Numbered from the stretch's first letter, positions 28,247-38,297 are shown. The stretch: DNA of 64,000 nt from UBA6168 sp041392505 (GCA_041392505.1 JAWKLX010000010.1:157277-221276), one strand, 5' to 3'. The notes: generated by a model not told the origin, from the sequence alone. A program made the numbers and translations.

Positions 28247-28765
28247 TCACACCCCCTTCAACACCTTCCTCATTTCCACCAATGCCTGCGACATCCTTTT
28301 TTCCACCGCTTTGACGCTGAGTTCAAGTTGGTCAGCGATTTCGGCGTAGGTCATTTTATCAATGCGGTTCAGCAGGAACACGGTCCGTTGTTTTTCGGGG
28401 AGTTGGGCGATGGCGGATTCCAATTCCCGTTGCAGCTCTTTTGCCTCCATGATAAATTGAGGGTCTTCGTGTTCCTGATCAGTATTGGGGCTTTTTTGTT
28501 GGAAACGCAAAACGACCTGCTCGTGCTTTTTGGCATCGAGGAAAAGGTTGTTGGCGACCCGGAAAAGGAAAGACTTGGCTTTTTCGGCTGGCACTTTTTC
28601 GCATTCCCGCCAAAGTCGCAGATAAGCCTCCTGCATCAGGTCTTCGGCCTCGTCGACATTCGCCCCTTTGTAACAAAGGAAATTGCGCACGTGCCGGGCG
28701 TGGGCGAAAAACAGTTTCTGGTAAACAGATTCCTGACAGACCATATTTGAAGGAGGTGTATCCAT
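28247..28765 (-). CDS. FecI-like ECF sigma factor
   Basis: A 172-residue ECF sigma factor (ATG at 28765; the frame is open to 28798). Region 2 reads YQKLFFAHARHVRNFLCYKG, then VDEAEDLMQEAYLRLW, then AKSFLFRVANNLFLDAKKHE. Region 4 reads AIAQLPEKQRTVFLLNRIDK, then MTYAEIADQLELSVKAVEKR. It leads a minus-strand cluster sigma-FecR-TonB receptor, the classic Fec-type cell-surface signalling set in which the sigma factor switches on the receptor gene. Since both FecR and receptor are frameshifted, the sigma factor may be unrestrained or orphaned. Just downstream (28083-28127) is a short intergenic repeat with GCCCTTTCAGGGC. Confidence 0.9.
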   Translation of the reverse strand: MDTPPSNMVCQESVYQKLFFAHARHVRNFLCYKGANVDEAEDLMQEAYLRLWRECEKVPAEKAKSFLFRVANNLFLDAKKHEQVVLRFQQKSPNTDQEHEDPQFIMEAKELQRELESAIAQLPEKQRTVFLLNRIDKMTYAEIADQLELSVKAVEKRMSQALVEMRKVLKGV

Positions 28766-29084
28766 ATTTCGTGGGGCAAATGTATGGAAGTTATGCAATA
28801 AGGTGAAAGATCGCCTCGGTGTGCTTTTGCATGGGCGTTGCTGGCATTTTTAGCGTATAGGGAGTGGAAAATAATTTACCTTGATTTTTGTCGCCTGTGG
28901 GATGAAAACAATGTTATTTTTTAATTGTCAAAATTTTATTGGGCTTTTTGGGCATTTTGTATTAGTTTCGTTTCCTGTTCAATTGAACTTTATTCCTTAA
29001 AACTGGCGAAACACGCAACTTGAAAATTAGAACTGATCACTCCAATGCTCCGATTGCTCGTCTCGCCCCAAAACTTTAGTTAAT

Positions 29085-32000
29085 ATGAAAACCTTTTTCA
29101 CCCCCCCCCCCCCCATACATATAAATAATATATGTATCGTTGTGCTTTCCCTATTTGTTTTTGTTATAAACTCTGCCAATAATGTTATGGCACAATGTCC
29201 GTTTCCCGATATTGAATTATTTGAATTTACAGAATCCCAACTGACACCTGTCGCTTACTGCAACCCTGTTGAACTGGAATTGGATTTTACGATCCATACC
29301 GATGAGACCTGTGACAGTATGCAGACGGCATCGGTCACGATTCACTTATTTTTGGATAAGTACTTGGGCGAAAGCCGATTTGAGATTATAGGGTCTGCCC
29401 CATCATTGACTTTTACGCTACTGCCCACCCCGGTGGTGATTGGACCCAATACTTATGACCATTACACTGCTGTCACCTCTGTACCTCTTGTTACATCGCA
29501 ACATTTTGATTTTCAATTATTGACAGATGCCAGCTATGTCAACAGAGACCATGCACATTGTCAGGTACAGGTCAACAGCAATAGTGAAATAACCGATTTT
29601 GACCCGGCTGAGGCACCGATCTTTTCTTACCTTGCCTACATCGTAGGCGATCCGGATTCCACATTAAGCACAGAAGTTGAGCTTGACGATATTGCCATTG
29701 GCGTATCCAATGGTGGCATACTCACTGCTGCCGAATCTATGACTAGGAAACAAGCCGTTGTCATCAATAATGTTTTGGTTATAAATCAAGACTATTGGAT
29801 ATCACACGGCAGCAGGTTTGCGATCAAGGAAGGTGGGGCAATTGTTATCAAGAGCCCTTATACCTTAACTATTGAAACTGCTCCCATTGATGGGGCGCCA
29901 TGGGTCTTGGGGTGCGATGCTATGTGGGATCGTATCGAAGTGGAATCTGGTGCAAGCCTTGTTTTATCTGGTGCGGCCATATTGGATGGTACCAATGCTA
30001 TCACCGTGCAGGGAGGTGCAACTGTAAATATTGAGGGTTCTGATCTGGTCAATAATAAGATAGGAGTCTATAAGCCTTACGGGACCTCTGATGCCACCAT
30101 CAATATCTCCAGTACGACCATTGGTGTCAATAGCACTGGATTGCTCCCACCCAATGCCGGGAGTCCCTCCACACAAGGCGTCTTCATCAACCATCAGACG
30201 ACCCCCGTCCTCCTTACGGGCAACACCTACCTAAACCTCCAACTCGGCGTCAACGCCCAAAACAGCAACGCCATCAGCACCGGCGAAACCTTCACCGACA
30301 TCCCCGGTGCCGGCATCTACATGGGCTCCGATGGTTTGCACGGCCTCACCCAGTCGGGCGGCACCTTCGACAACGTGCGGGTAGCCATCGAGGGTAGGAA
30401 CATCAATATCGTTTCCTCCTACAACCAGATGGACAATGTGAGCCACGGCTACCGCCTCTACAATGGCAAGACCCGTAGTTTCGACATCCATGACAATACG
30501 ATCAATGCTGATAACTTTGGCGTACTGATGTTCAACTGGAACGCATTTGGCACATCCTCCATTGCCGACAACGAAATCAACATAGCGGGCCCTACTTCAC
30601 CCGATGCAGCTGGTATCCGCATGGCAGGCATGCCGCACTTCACGGGCGAGGTTGTTTCGGGCAACGTCATCAGCATCCAAGGGGCAAAAAAGGGCATCGA
30701 CCTACAGGATTGTGTGCGCATTTTTGCCATCGACAACGCTATCATCAAGCAGGATGTTGGCCAGTTTTGGGACGGCATCGGCGTACAGGGCGGGGTGTTT
30801 GTTTTCCCTTATTGCAATAACATTCGGGGCGGCAACATCGGGGGCACCCAACGGGGGATCTCCATCAGTCAGGCCACCAATGTACGGCCCAGTTGCAACA
30901 CCATCGACAGCACCCTTACGGGCATCCGCTACGATGGGGCCAACCTCCGGGCCGATGTGCGGGCCAACTCGTTCAACAGCCACAACAACGGCCTCGAAGT
31001 GGGAGCCACTGGTATCCTGGGAGCCCAGCACTTCCGGGGCAACCGATGGGTCGATAGCCTCCTTAACGCCGATGGGCTGGTGCATTTTGGGGGCTCTGGC
31101 TTAGCTCAACTGTCCCAGTTCACCGTCAACACCAATGAGGGCAGCAGCTTCGGGACGTCCGCTGATCCGGCTAATTTTCTTGTGGATGATGACAGCCTGT
31201 CTAACCTCAATTGCAGTGGCGGCCAATATGGCTGTACCTCCCCACCCAAGCCGACGGAGTTGGATGATTTTGATGAATCGGACTGCGCCATTGCCATCGC
31301 ACTCGATACCATGGCAGCAGCCTCTTACCCGGCAGCAGAGCGCTGGACGGCCAAAAGGCAGCTGTACCGTAGCCTCATGGAAGTGGCCGACAGCATCAGC
31401 TACCTCGACGATTGTTTGGAAGATTTTTATAACACAGCTGATACGACCACGGTCGGACAATTCGAGCAGCTCCGCAAGGATATGCTGGAGCTGTTCCAGC
31501 CGCACGACAGTACCCGACAAACCTTTGATGATAACTATACGGAGTGGAACGGATTGAGCAGCGAATTGATTACCGTCATGGATGGGTTGCTGGACACCAC
31601 TATCAGCAGCCAGGACTCCACCGTGCTGGCAGCCCAACAGGACAGTCTGCTCCAGGAAATCACTAACGTTTCACACGTGCAGGACAGCCTCGACCAACTG
31701 TTCCAGGCAGATTGGACGGCGGACGCATCGGCCCTCCTTTCGGTCAACACCGCCATCACCGCCACCCACCTCTGGGAACACAACCAGCGCAACTACAACC
31801 GGGTGTGGCTCCAGATGGTGGCCAACGATCAGGCCGAACCTGACAGCAACCAAATGGATGCCCTCTTGTACATCGCTTACCAGTGCCCGTTTGCAGGTGG
31901 CGAGGCCGTCTATCAGGCTCGTGCCTTGCTCGGAGAAGGGTATGCTTACGACGATTCTACCCTGTGCGCTCCGGTGCTGCCACTGATAAAGAAGCATGTA

Positions 32001-32255
32001 GAAACAACACCCAATTTTACAGCCTATCCGAACCCCGGTCAGCATTATGTAGTAGTCGAATTGGAGGAAGTAGCTCGAGACAGAGGAACGGTCACATTGA
32101 CTGACCTTTTAGGGCGTACTATCCAGTCTCAGACTATCAACGATGGTGACCAGCAGATTTACTTATTTTTGGATGCCGTGCCTGCGGGGATGTACCATCT
32201 GACTGTATCCATTGATAGCAAGGCCAGCAGCCGCCTGTTCAGTATTGTAAAGTAA
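29085..32255 (+). CDS. large secreted right-handed beta-helix protein with T9SS type A domain
   Basis: A 1,056-residue surface protein. A signal peptide (ICIVVLSLFVFVINSANNVM then AQ) follows an odd poly-Pro start encoded by a 14-C tract. Residues ~200-700 read as a parallel beta-helix, with strand-turn repeats such as ITVQGGATVNIEGSDLVNNK, TRSFDIHDNTINADNFGVLM and GISISQATNVRPSCNTIDST. This fold is typical of pectate lyases and adhesins. Residues ~740-950 are helical and acidic. The last ~80 residues (FTAYPNPGQHYVVVELEEVA, then VTLTDLLGRTIQSQ, then AGMYHLTVSIDSKASSRLFS) are the T9SS type A signal. No catalytic motif is certain. A strong terminator follows. Confidence 0.88.
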   Translation: MKTFFTPPPPIHINNICIVVLSLFVFVINSANNVMAQCPFPDIELFEFTESQLTPVAYCNPVELELDFTIHTDETCDSMQTASVTIHLFLDKYLGESRFEIIGSAPSLTFTLLPTPVVIGPNTYDHYTAVTSVPLVTSQHFDFQLLTDASYVNRDHAHCQVQVNSNSEITDFDPAEAPIFSYLAYIVGDPDSTLSTEVELDDIAIGVSNGGILTAAESMTRKQAVVINNVLVINQDYWISHGSRFAIKEGGAIVIKSPYTLTIETAPIDGAPWVLGCDAMWDRIEVESGASLVLSGAAILDGTNAITVQGGATVNIEGSDLVNNKIGVYKPYGTSDATINISSTTIGVNSTGLLPPNAGSPSTQGVFINHQTTPVLLTGNTYLNLQLGVNAQNSNAISTGETFTDIPGAGIYMGSDGLHGLTQSGGTFDNVRVAIEGRNINIVSSYNQMDNVSHGYRLYNGKTRSFDIHDNTINADNFGVLMFNWNAFGTSSIADNEINIAGPTSPDAAGIRMAGMPHFTGEVVSGNVISIQGAKKGIDLQDCVRIFAIDNAIIKQDVGQFWDGIGVQGGVFVFPYCNNIRGGNIGGTQRGISISQATNVRPSCNTIDSTLTGIRYDGANLRADVRANSFNSHNNGLEVGATGILGAQHFRGNRWVDSLLNADGLVHFGGSGLAQLSQFTVNTNEGSSFGTSADPANFLVDDDSLSNLNCSGGQYGCTSPPKPTELDDFDESDCAIAIALDTMAAASYPAAERWTAKRQLYRSLMEVADSISYLDDCLEDFYNTADTTTVGQFEQLRKDMLELFQPHDSTRQTFDDNYTEWNGLSSELITVMDGLLDTTISSQDSTVLAAQQDSLLQEITNVSHVQDSLDQLFQADWTADASALLSVNTAITATHLWEHNQRNYNRVWLQMVANDQAEPDSNQMDALLYIAYQCPFAGGEAVYQARALLGEGYAYDDSTLCAPVLPLIKKHVETTPNFTAYPNPGQHYVVVELEEVARDRGTVTLTDLLGRTIQSQTINDGDQQIYLFLDAVPAGMYHLTVSIDSKASSRLFSIVK
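29101..29114 (+). repeat. C14 homopolymer at codons 6-10 of the beta-helix gene
   Basis: Fourteen C residues follow ATGAAAACCTTTTTCA. At this length the frame continues into the signal peptide; a change by one or two bases would stop translation early. Long poly-C or poly-G tracts at such positions are known contingency switches in other bacteria. Its length may also be mis-called. Confidence 0.85.
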
Positions 32256-32264
32256 AGAATCAAG

Positions 32265-32297
32265 AAGCCCGGGGAAAGCCCCGGGCTTTTGCTTTTT
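32265..32297 (+). terminator. rho-independent terminator after the beta-helix gene
   Basis: AAGCCCGGGG (32265-32274) and CCCCGGGCTT (32279-32288) form a perfect 10-bp stem with a 4-base loop, followed by TTGCTTTTTT. It starts 9 bp after the stop codon. Confidence 0.92.
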
Positions 32298-32311
32298 TAA
32301 AAATAGCAGAT

Positions 32312-33853
32312 ATGAAAATTTTCAAAATTATAATACTGGTTCTCACCCCAGCAATTTTATTGGGACAGGTAAAACATGACTACATCTGGATAATGGGTGA
32401 CAATGGAGAGCCTTCCTTTCCCAATGAACCAAGTGCGACACGCTATGGCGTGAACATTTTCGATTTCAACGGTAGCGAGCTGAACATCACCCGGAAATAC
32501 CAGGACACGGACTTTTACCTGACCAATGCCAGCATGAGCGACACGTCGGGCAACCTGCTGTTCTTCACCAACGGCTGCAAGGTCTTTCAGGCGGACGGGG
32601 AGGTGATGGAGAACGGCAATGGGCTGAACCCCGGCGCTGCGTGGTCGTTTGGCCTTTGCCCACAGAATGGGGCGCCGCTATTCAAAGGGAGCCTTATTCT
32701 GCCCCTGCCAGGCAGTAACAGTACCTACTATTATTTCCATGGGACTCTTGCCCTGGGCGATGGTTCTGACCCTGACTATACGGTTTACCAAAACCATTTG
32801 TACCTAACCATCATTGATATGTCGGCCAACAATGGCTTGGGCAAAGTAGTACTAAAAAACGATCCGGTTGTGACAGATACATTATTCGGCGACCTCCAGG
32901 CCGTCCGTCATGCGAACGGAGAGGATTGGTGGCTGGTCACTTCCAAAGGAAACGGTAACCGTTATTTCCATGTCCTTTTGACAAAGGATGGGGTGGCAGG
33001 TGTTTTTGAGCAGGAAATCGGACCAGCGGCAGACCCCTTTTTCCTTGCCAACCCTGCGTTTTCACCCGATGGCACACGCTATGCGCGGTATGACAGGGGC
33101 AATCAGGCTCTGGTGTTTAGATTTGACAGGGAGACCGGGTTGCTGGGCGATCTCGTTCAATTGGAAGCTGACACCACATCGCAGGGGTTTGACGGGTCGG
33201 TGGCATTTTCCCCCTCTGGCCGTTTTCTCTATGTGAACTCTTTTGAAAGATTGTATCAGTTCGACTTGGAAGCGGCAGATATTCAGTCCTCCCGAGTTTT
33301 GTTGGGCGAGTACGACGGGTATAAATATCTGGACATCTTCCCGGCGTCTTTTGGCATGATGCAGTTGGCCCCAGACTGTAAGATATACATGCCGACCAAC
33401 AGCGCCACCCCCTTCTACCACGTCATCCAATACCCCGACCGCAAGGGCCATGCCTGCGGTTTCGAGCAACGGGGCCTGCCCCTCATCGCCACGAATGCGG
33501 GCTCCATCCCCAACTTCCCCAACTACCGCCTCGGCACGGGCCACCCGGTGTGCGACAGCACGATACAGCTGGTGGTGCACAGTGTGCCCGTGCTGCCGCC
33601 GAGGGCGGAGGTGCTGGTGTACCCGAACCCGGCGGGTAACTATGTCACCATCGAAATGCCGCAGGTGCTGGCCTCCGGTGGCGAGTGGTCGCTGTACAAC
33701 GCGGTGGGGCAACGGGTCGCTTTGCAAAGAATGGCAAGGGGTGCGATGAGGGTAGAAGTGGCGCTTCCAGACGTACCACCGGGGCTGTATTTTTGGGAAA
33801 TGAGGGGCGGGGCGCAAATGGTAGATAGTGGAAAACTGATTGTTCTAAAATAG
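32312..33853 (+). CDS. secreted beta-propeller-like protein with T9SS type A domain
   Basis: A 513-residue protein with a signal peptide (FKIIILVLTPAILLGQ). The body has repeated blade-like segments of the kind seen in PD40/WD40-like propellers of Saprospiraceae: SMSDTSGNLLFFTNGCKVFQ, then NPAFSPDGTRYARYD, then SVAFSPSGRFLYVNSFERLY, and CKIYMPTNSATPFYHVI. The family often appears as long secreted proteins of unknown ligand. The C-terminal domain (VYPNPAGNYVTIEMPQVLAS, then WSLYNAVGQRVALQRMARG, then PPGLYFWEMRGGAQMVDSGK) is a T9SS type A signal. It starts 15 bp after the preceding terminator and is probably transcribed from its own promoter. A MITE-like element begins 3 bp after its stop. Confidence 0.82.
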   Translation: MKIFKIIILVLTPAILLGQVKHDYIWIMGDNGEPSFPNEPSATRYGVNIFDFNGSELNITRKYQDTDFYLTNASMSDTSGNLLFFTNGCKVFQADGEVMENGNGLNPGAAWSFGLCPQNGAPLFKGSLILPLPGSNSTYYYFHGTLALGDGSDPDYTVYQNHLYLTIIDMSANNGLGKVVLKNDPVVTDTLFGDLQAVRHANGEDWWLVTSKGNGNRYFHVLLTKDGVAGVFEQEIGPAADPFFLANPAFSPDGTRYARYDRGNQALVFRFDRETGLLGDLVQLEADTTSQGFDGSVAFSPSGRFLYVNSFERLYQFDLEAADIQSSRVLLGEYDGYKYLDIFPASFGMMQLAPDCKIYMPTNSATPFYHVIQYPDRKGHACGFEQRGLPLIATNAGSIPNFPNYRLGTGHPVCDSTIQLVVHSVPVLPPRAEVLVYPNPAGNYVTIEMPQVLASGGEWSLYNAVGQRVALQRMARGAMRVEVALPDVPPGLYFWEMRGGAQMVDSGKLIVLK

Positions 33854-33855
33854 GT

Positions 33856-33988
33856 GTGTTAAGAGAAATTTTGACGCTTGTTTTTCGACGCTGATAACGC
33901 TGATTTTTATGATTTTTTATGACAAACAGCCGCCTTCGGCGGCATAAATCAATCATAAGAATCAGCGTCAAAAAAATTCTCTTAACAC
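33856..33988. mobile_element. MITE-like inverted-repeat element, copy 1
   Basis: A 133-bp unit begins GTGTTAAGAGAAATTTTGAC and ends in its near-perfect complement (AATTCTCTTAACAC). The interior contains GACGCTGAT / ATCAGCGTC and the tight hairpin GCCGCCTTCGGCGGC. A second copy lies at 41647-41775. It encodes no protein. Confidence 0.8.
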
Positions 33989-34466
33989 TCCTAATTCAGA
34001 AATAAAAAAAATTGGTTTTTGTGCCAATGTTATGGGTAGGGTTTCACTTCACCCCACCCAAATATAGGTCGCCCCTTCAGGACTTTTCGCTCCATCTATC
34101 CTTGAAAGGGCGTCATATTATCGCATAGGATGGAGCCCTATGTTTTAGGAGCGAATTAATTAATCATAAATTTCCGCAGGATTTATTCACAAACTAAACT
34201 TTACCTCCTTTCCCTAACCTCGCAAAAATTATCTCATTGCCAAATTTTCAAACTGCGAACTGAAAAAACTTTTCCCAAAAATCGGTAGGGTTTTTTCAGG
34301 GGCTTTCGTTTTTACCTTGAAATGACCAAGTTTGTATTTTTGACCACCTAACTTCCCCGGTCATTTTTGAGGTTCGGCAAATATTAGACAGTGTTTTTGC
34401 AAGCCCTTCCAACCGTCCAATAAAATAAATCTGGCAAGAGGCCGGGTTTTCGTTCATAAAAGGGCG
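33989..34466. other. intergenic region with a GCCCTTTCAGGGC-type repeat
   Basis: No gene is seen. Around 34065-34150 a segment with CGCCCCTTCAGGAC and GAAAGGGCGTCATATTATCG resembles the short element at 28083-28127 (TTACGCCCTTTCAGGGCTTT), so it is probably a dispersed Bacteroidota-type intergenic repeat. Confidence 0.45.
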
Positions 34467-34618
34467 GTGTATCAAATGTAAGGCTGACCAACCAGTCCCG
34501 GAGGGACGGCACTTTTTAGCGAGGGATGTTAATCCCTCGGACAATCAAGGGGTTTACACCCCTCGCTATGGGATGTCGTCCCTCCGGGACTCAAACAGCA
34601 GCCTTACATTTGATACAC
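34467..34618. mobile_element. 152-bp element with 20-bp perfect terminal inverted repeats
   Basis: GTGTATCAAATGTAAGGCTG at 34467-34486 is repeated in perfect inversion at 34599-34618. Inside are nested complementary blocks (AGTCCCGGAGGGACG with CGTCCCTCCGGGACT, and AGCGAGGG with CCCTCGCT). Degenerate or shortened relatives lie at 38141-38232 and 47787-47844. It encodes nothing. Confidence 0.75.
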
Positions 34619-34684
34619 TACCCATAAAAGTTTGCACGCCCGAAACCAATTCGGGGCAAGCGATCATCCAATACATCACGATTT

Positions 34685-36442
34685 ATGACTGTTTCAACTT
34701 TAGACCGAAGGTCGTTTTTAAAAAAATTCCGCAAGCGAAATGCCCCGGTGCTGAACAAGGGGATTTTTAAAAATGCCCAATCCTTTCTTTCCAATGTAGG
34801 GCAGGAAATGCCACCCGTTCCGGCCCCAACTACAGCCGTGGTACTGAGCGGCGGTTTAGACCCCTATACCGGGCCGTGGGAATACGAACAGGCAGCCCAC
34901 CTCATTCGTCGCACCTTGTTTGGCTTGAAAAAATCGGATGTTGATTTGCTGCTCTCGATGAGCATGGAGCAGGCAGTCGATCTTTTATTGCAGGATACGA
35001 CGGCGCCCGTCCCGCCGGTCAACAATTATTATTACAGCGATGGCATGAATGAGGAAGGGTACAATGACCCCAATGTAGCCTTTGGTGCAGATTGGACCGA
35101 AGCGGCTTTTGATGAAGCAGCGGAGGGGTTGCGGATCGAAAGTTTCCGGGGCTGGTGGGTCAAGCAGATGGTCAACCAAGAGGTGAACATCCGTGAAAAG
35201 ATGCTGCTTTTTTGGCACAACCACTTTGCCACGCAAGCCAGTGAGGTGTTTTTTGGAAAATACAACTACCACCACAACCGCAAGTTGCGGGAAAACGCCC
35301 TGGGCAATTTTAAAGAACTCACCAAGATCGTCACCATCGACGAGATGATGTTGATCTATTTGAATGGGTTTCTCAACCAGGTCGGTTCGCCCGATGAAAA
35401 CTATGCTCGGGAATTGCAGGAATTGTTTACCATCGGCAAAGACAACCCCAACCACTACACGGAAGAGGATGTGTACCAAGCGGCTCGGGTGTTGACGGGT
35501 TGGACGATCAATTATGCGAACAACACTTTAGGGGAAACCATTTTTTACCCATTTCTCCACGATCAGGGCGACAAGCAATTTTCATCCTTTTATAATAATA
35601 CCGTCATTACGGGCAGTGCAGATGGCAATGCAGAATTGGATGCCCTCCTCGATATGATTTTCGCCAAGGAGGATGTTTCCAAATTTATCTGCCGTAAAAT
35701 CTACCGCTGGTTTGTCTATTACAACATTACGCCGGAAGTGGAGCAAGACGTCATTGAGCCGTTGGCCGAGCTTTTCCGCAACAGCAACTACGACATCAAA
35801 CCAGTGATGGATTGCCTGTTGAAAAGCGAGCATTTTTTCAGTGCGACCAACAAAGGTTGTTTTATCAAAACACCAGTCGATGTGGTGGTGGGCACGTTGC
35901 GGAGTTTTGGTCTCCAATTTCCCGATGTCACCTTGTGGGATGAATTTACCCATGAGTACCTGCAAAATCTGATGATGGCCAACATGCAGATGGTGCCCGG
36001 TGATCCTCCGAATGTGGCTGGTTGGCAAGCCTTCCGCCAATTTCCCCAATACTATCGGATGTGGATCAACAGCGATACCGCCCGGAACAGGAATATTTTC
36101 ACCGACATTCTTTCAGCTACCAATTTCTTCAGCTCTGCCTCAGGTGCCATCCTGAGAATCGACAACATCGCCTTCGCCAGCCAATTCGATCAACCGGAAG
36201 ATCCCGTGCAATTGGTCGAAGATGTGGTGGGCCTGTTGTTGCCTCAGCCCATTTCCGATACCAAGAAGGCTTTGCTGAAAAATATCTTGTTGTCCGGGTT
36301 GCCCAACGACAGTTATTGGACGATCGCTTGGTTTGAATACATCAACAACCCAAGTGACCCCATGTCGTACGAGGTCGTGAATGTGCGCCTCACCATCCTG
36401 TTTAATTATATTTTGAAATTGCCGGAATACCAACTGGCGTAA
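34685..36442 (+). CDS. DUF1800 family protein
   Basis: A 585-residue protein of the DUF1800 family. Conserved blocks are EYEQAAHLIRRTLFGLKKSD near residue 75, EKMLLFWHNHFATQASEVFF near 175, ENYARELQELFTIGKDNP near 240, and YQAARVLTGWTINYANNTLG. The end has the VPGDPPNVAGWQAFRQFPQY block. DUF1800 genes almost always precede a DUF1501 gene, as here. Family members are predicted to be exported and have been linked to surface or sulfated-polymer processes, but no activity is proven. The N-terminus has DRRSFLKKFRKR, resembling a Tat motif without a clear hydrophobic segment. It is intact, whereas its partner is broken. Confidence 0.92.
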   Translation: MTVSTLDRRSFLKKFRKRNAPVLNKGIFKNAQSFLSNVGQEMPPVPAPTTAVVLSGGLDPYTGPWEYEQAAHLIRRTLFGLKKSDVDLLLSMSMEQAVDLLLQDTTAPVPPVNNYYYSDGMNEEGYNDPNVAFGADWTEAAFDEAAEGLRIESFRGWWVKQMVNQEVNIREKMLLFWHNHFATQASEVFFGKYNYHHNRKLRENALGNFKELTKIVTIDEMMLIYLNGFLNQVGSPDENYARELQELFTIGKDNPNHYTEEDVYQAARVLTGWTINYANNTLGETIFYPFLHDQGDKQFSSFYNNTVITGSADGNAELDALLDMIFAKEDVSKFICRKIYRWFVYYNITPEVEQDVIEPLAELFRNSNYDIKPVMDCLLKSEHFFSATNKGCFIKTPVDVVVGTLRSFGLQFPDVTLWDEFTHEYLQNLMMANMQMVPGDPPNVAGWQAFRQFPQYYRMWINSDTARNRNIFTDILSATNFFSSASGAILRIDNIAFASQFDQPEDPVQLVEDVVGLLLPQPISDTKKALLKNILLSGLPNDSYWTIAWFEYINNPSDPMSYEVVNVRLTILFNYILKLPEYQLA

Positions 36443-36540
36443 TCAATGATATAATGATTGAAGGAGAGAATGAGTGAATAGTCACCCCGTAATCACTCAT
36501 TCTCTCATTCACTCATTAGTCCTTCACTCATTGTTTTGTT

Positions 36541-38115
36541 ATGAAAGAAGAGAATTTCCTCCGCACGGCAGGCCTGCACCGCAGCAGCTCTGACGCCGCT
36601 GGTATATAACGGTTTTTCCATCAACCCACTTTCCACCAATTCGGTGTTTTCCCAAATTGCCGCTTCGGCCACGATCAATGGCGGGTGATGGTGTTCATCG
36701 AACTGGCAGGTGGCAACGATGGGATCCAACACCCTCATCCCACTCCGATCAATATGCTTCACTGGCCAACCACCGCAGCAATCTCCTGATCCCCGAAAAC
36801 AAAGTCCTGCAACTCGATAGCGCCAACGCCACTGGGCTGCATCCGTCCATGACGGGGCTGCAACAATTATACAATGACGGGTTGATGTCCATTGTGCAAA
36901 ACGTGGGTTACCCGCAGCAGGATTATTCCCATTTCCGCTCCATGGACATCTGGATGACTGGGTCGGACAGCAATGAATACCTGGGAACAGGCTGGCTCGG
37001 ACGGACGTTGGAAGGGGAATACCGGGTTACTCAAGAGGGTATCCGAATGCAGATGCACCCGACTGGCGATCCAAATCGGTTCGATCCCGCGCCCATCGCC
37101 TTTATGGGGACGAGCTACCCGATGGGGATGGCGATCAGCAGCGCCGATGAATTTTATGATTTTGTAAATGACTTCACAGGCCAAACGCCCGCCAGGATTA
37201 CGGGACGAACTGGAATACATATCCGGCTCGTCATGGAGCAGTCGCAGCAATATTATGAGTCGTTGGCTTGGCGGCTGAAAATAGTTTCAACCTGTCGAAT
37301 AAATACCCCGAAACCAACGGCCAACCAACTCCGCATCGTGGCCTGGCTGATCAACGATTGGTTTGCAGACACCTGTCTATGTCGTCTCGCTCGGCGGGGT
37401 TCCGATACCCACAGCGAACAGGTCGATGCGATGGAAATGGATCAACTATCGGGTTTCATGCTGCGTTGTTGAAAAACTTGTCAGATTCAATCTGTGCATT
37501 CAAGATGACCTCCAGCTGATGGGCGTGGACGACAAGGTTTGCGGTATGACTTTCTCTGAGTTTGGCCGCACCATCGGCGGGAGTAATGGCAGTTTGATGC
37601 CAAACCACGGTGCTGCCGCCCCGTTGATGGTTTTGGGAAAAACGTGAACCCTGGCCTCATTGGTGACAATCCATAAAATTCCAACGATGATTCAAAGCTC
37701 GCAAGACCTACCCATGGTGCATGACTTCCGGCAGGTGTACGCTTCGGTGTTACAGGACTGGTTCGGCATTGAAGATTGGCAGGGCATCCTCCAAGACAGT
37801 TTTGACATCCTGCCTATTTTAAAGGAGTCACCCCAACCGATGAGGCAATAGGGCAGGGGTAGCGGCGACCCATTTCAGAGTAGCAACTATCCGAACCCCG
37901 TCTCAACTTCCACACCATTGCTTTTTCATCGCGGGTGCGTTTGTGACCGTCAATTTGCTGGACGCACAGGGACGCCACATTTGAAAATAGCGGAAGGGCA
38001 ATACTGATCGGTTTCCACCGCATCGTTTTTGATCGGGCAGCCTCAACAGCGGCACCTATTTTACCAGGTAAAACTGAACGGAATAGCGGTGACGAAGAAG
38101 ATGTTGGTGTTGTAG
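36541..38115 (+). pseudogene. DUF1501 family protein with T9SS tail, many frameshifts
   Basis: Joining pieces from all three frames gives a Tat-signal start (MKxxxFLRTAGL, VYNGFSINPLSTNSVFSQIA) and a core with VMVFIELAGGNDG. It continues with YASLANHRSNLLIPENKVLQ, then ISSADEFYDFVNDFTGQTPA, then VCGMTFSEFGRTIGGSNGSL, then NHGAAAPLMVLGK, then DFRQVYASVLQDWFGIEDWQ. A terminal YPNPVS and YQVKLNGIAVTKKMLVL mark a T9SS type A sorting domain ending at 38115. At least six single-base shifts and several internal stops break it. It is the expected partner of the DUF1800 gene 98 bp upstream. The longest open pieces are 36657-37472 and 37660-37851. Confidence 0.8.
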
Positions 38116-38140
38116 GAGGGACGCAAATCCCTTGCAAAAT

Positions 38141-38281
38141 TCAAGGGGTTTATACCCCTCGCTATGGTATTTCGTCCCCCGAAGTAAATTCGGGGCAGGC
38201 TCTTCGGGACTGGCATGTTAGCCTTGCATTTGATAAACCGTCATTTAAAAAAGCCATCCGCTGGCGCAGGACTGTGTCCTG
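38141..38281. repeat. decayed relative of the 34467 element plus a 26-bp dispersed repeat
   Basis: AAGGGGTTTATACCCCTCGC followed by TATGG, and GCCTTGCATTTGATA, match the interior and end of the element at 34467-34618 with changes. At 38256-38281 ATCCGCTGGCGCAGGACTGT then GTCCTG is identical to 47568-47593 and contains the hairpin CAGGACtgtGTCCTG. Confidence 0.65.
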
Positions 38282-38297
38282 TGCCTGTTGTTTAAAT

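Noticed and set aside
28925..28960. Fourth copy of the surface-gene promoter block ahead of the gene at 29085
   Set aside because: TTGTC is present, but the downstream box reads TAGTTTCG and the YYTG box is missing, so the match is too weak to count.
33062..33817. 251-codon minus frame opposite the propeller-like protein
   Set aside because: Antisense shadow in a GC-rich part of the real gene.
36505..36762. 85-codon minus frame between DUF1800 and DUF1501
   Set aside because: It overlaps the recognisable start of the DUF1501 coding sequence on the other strand.
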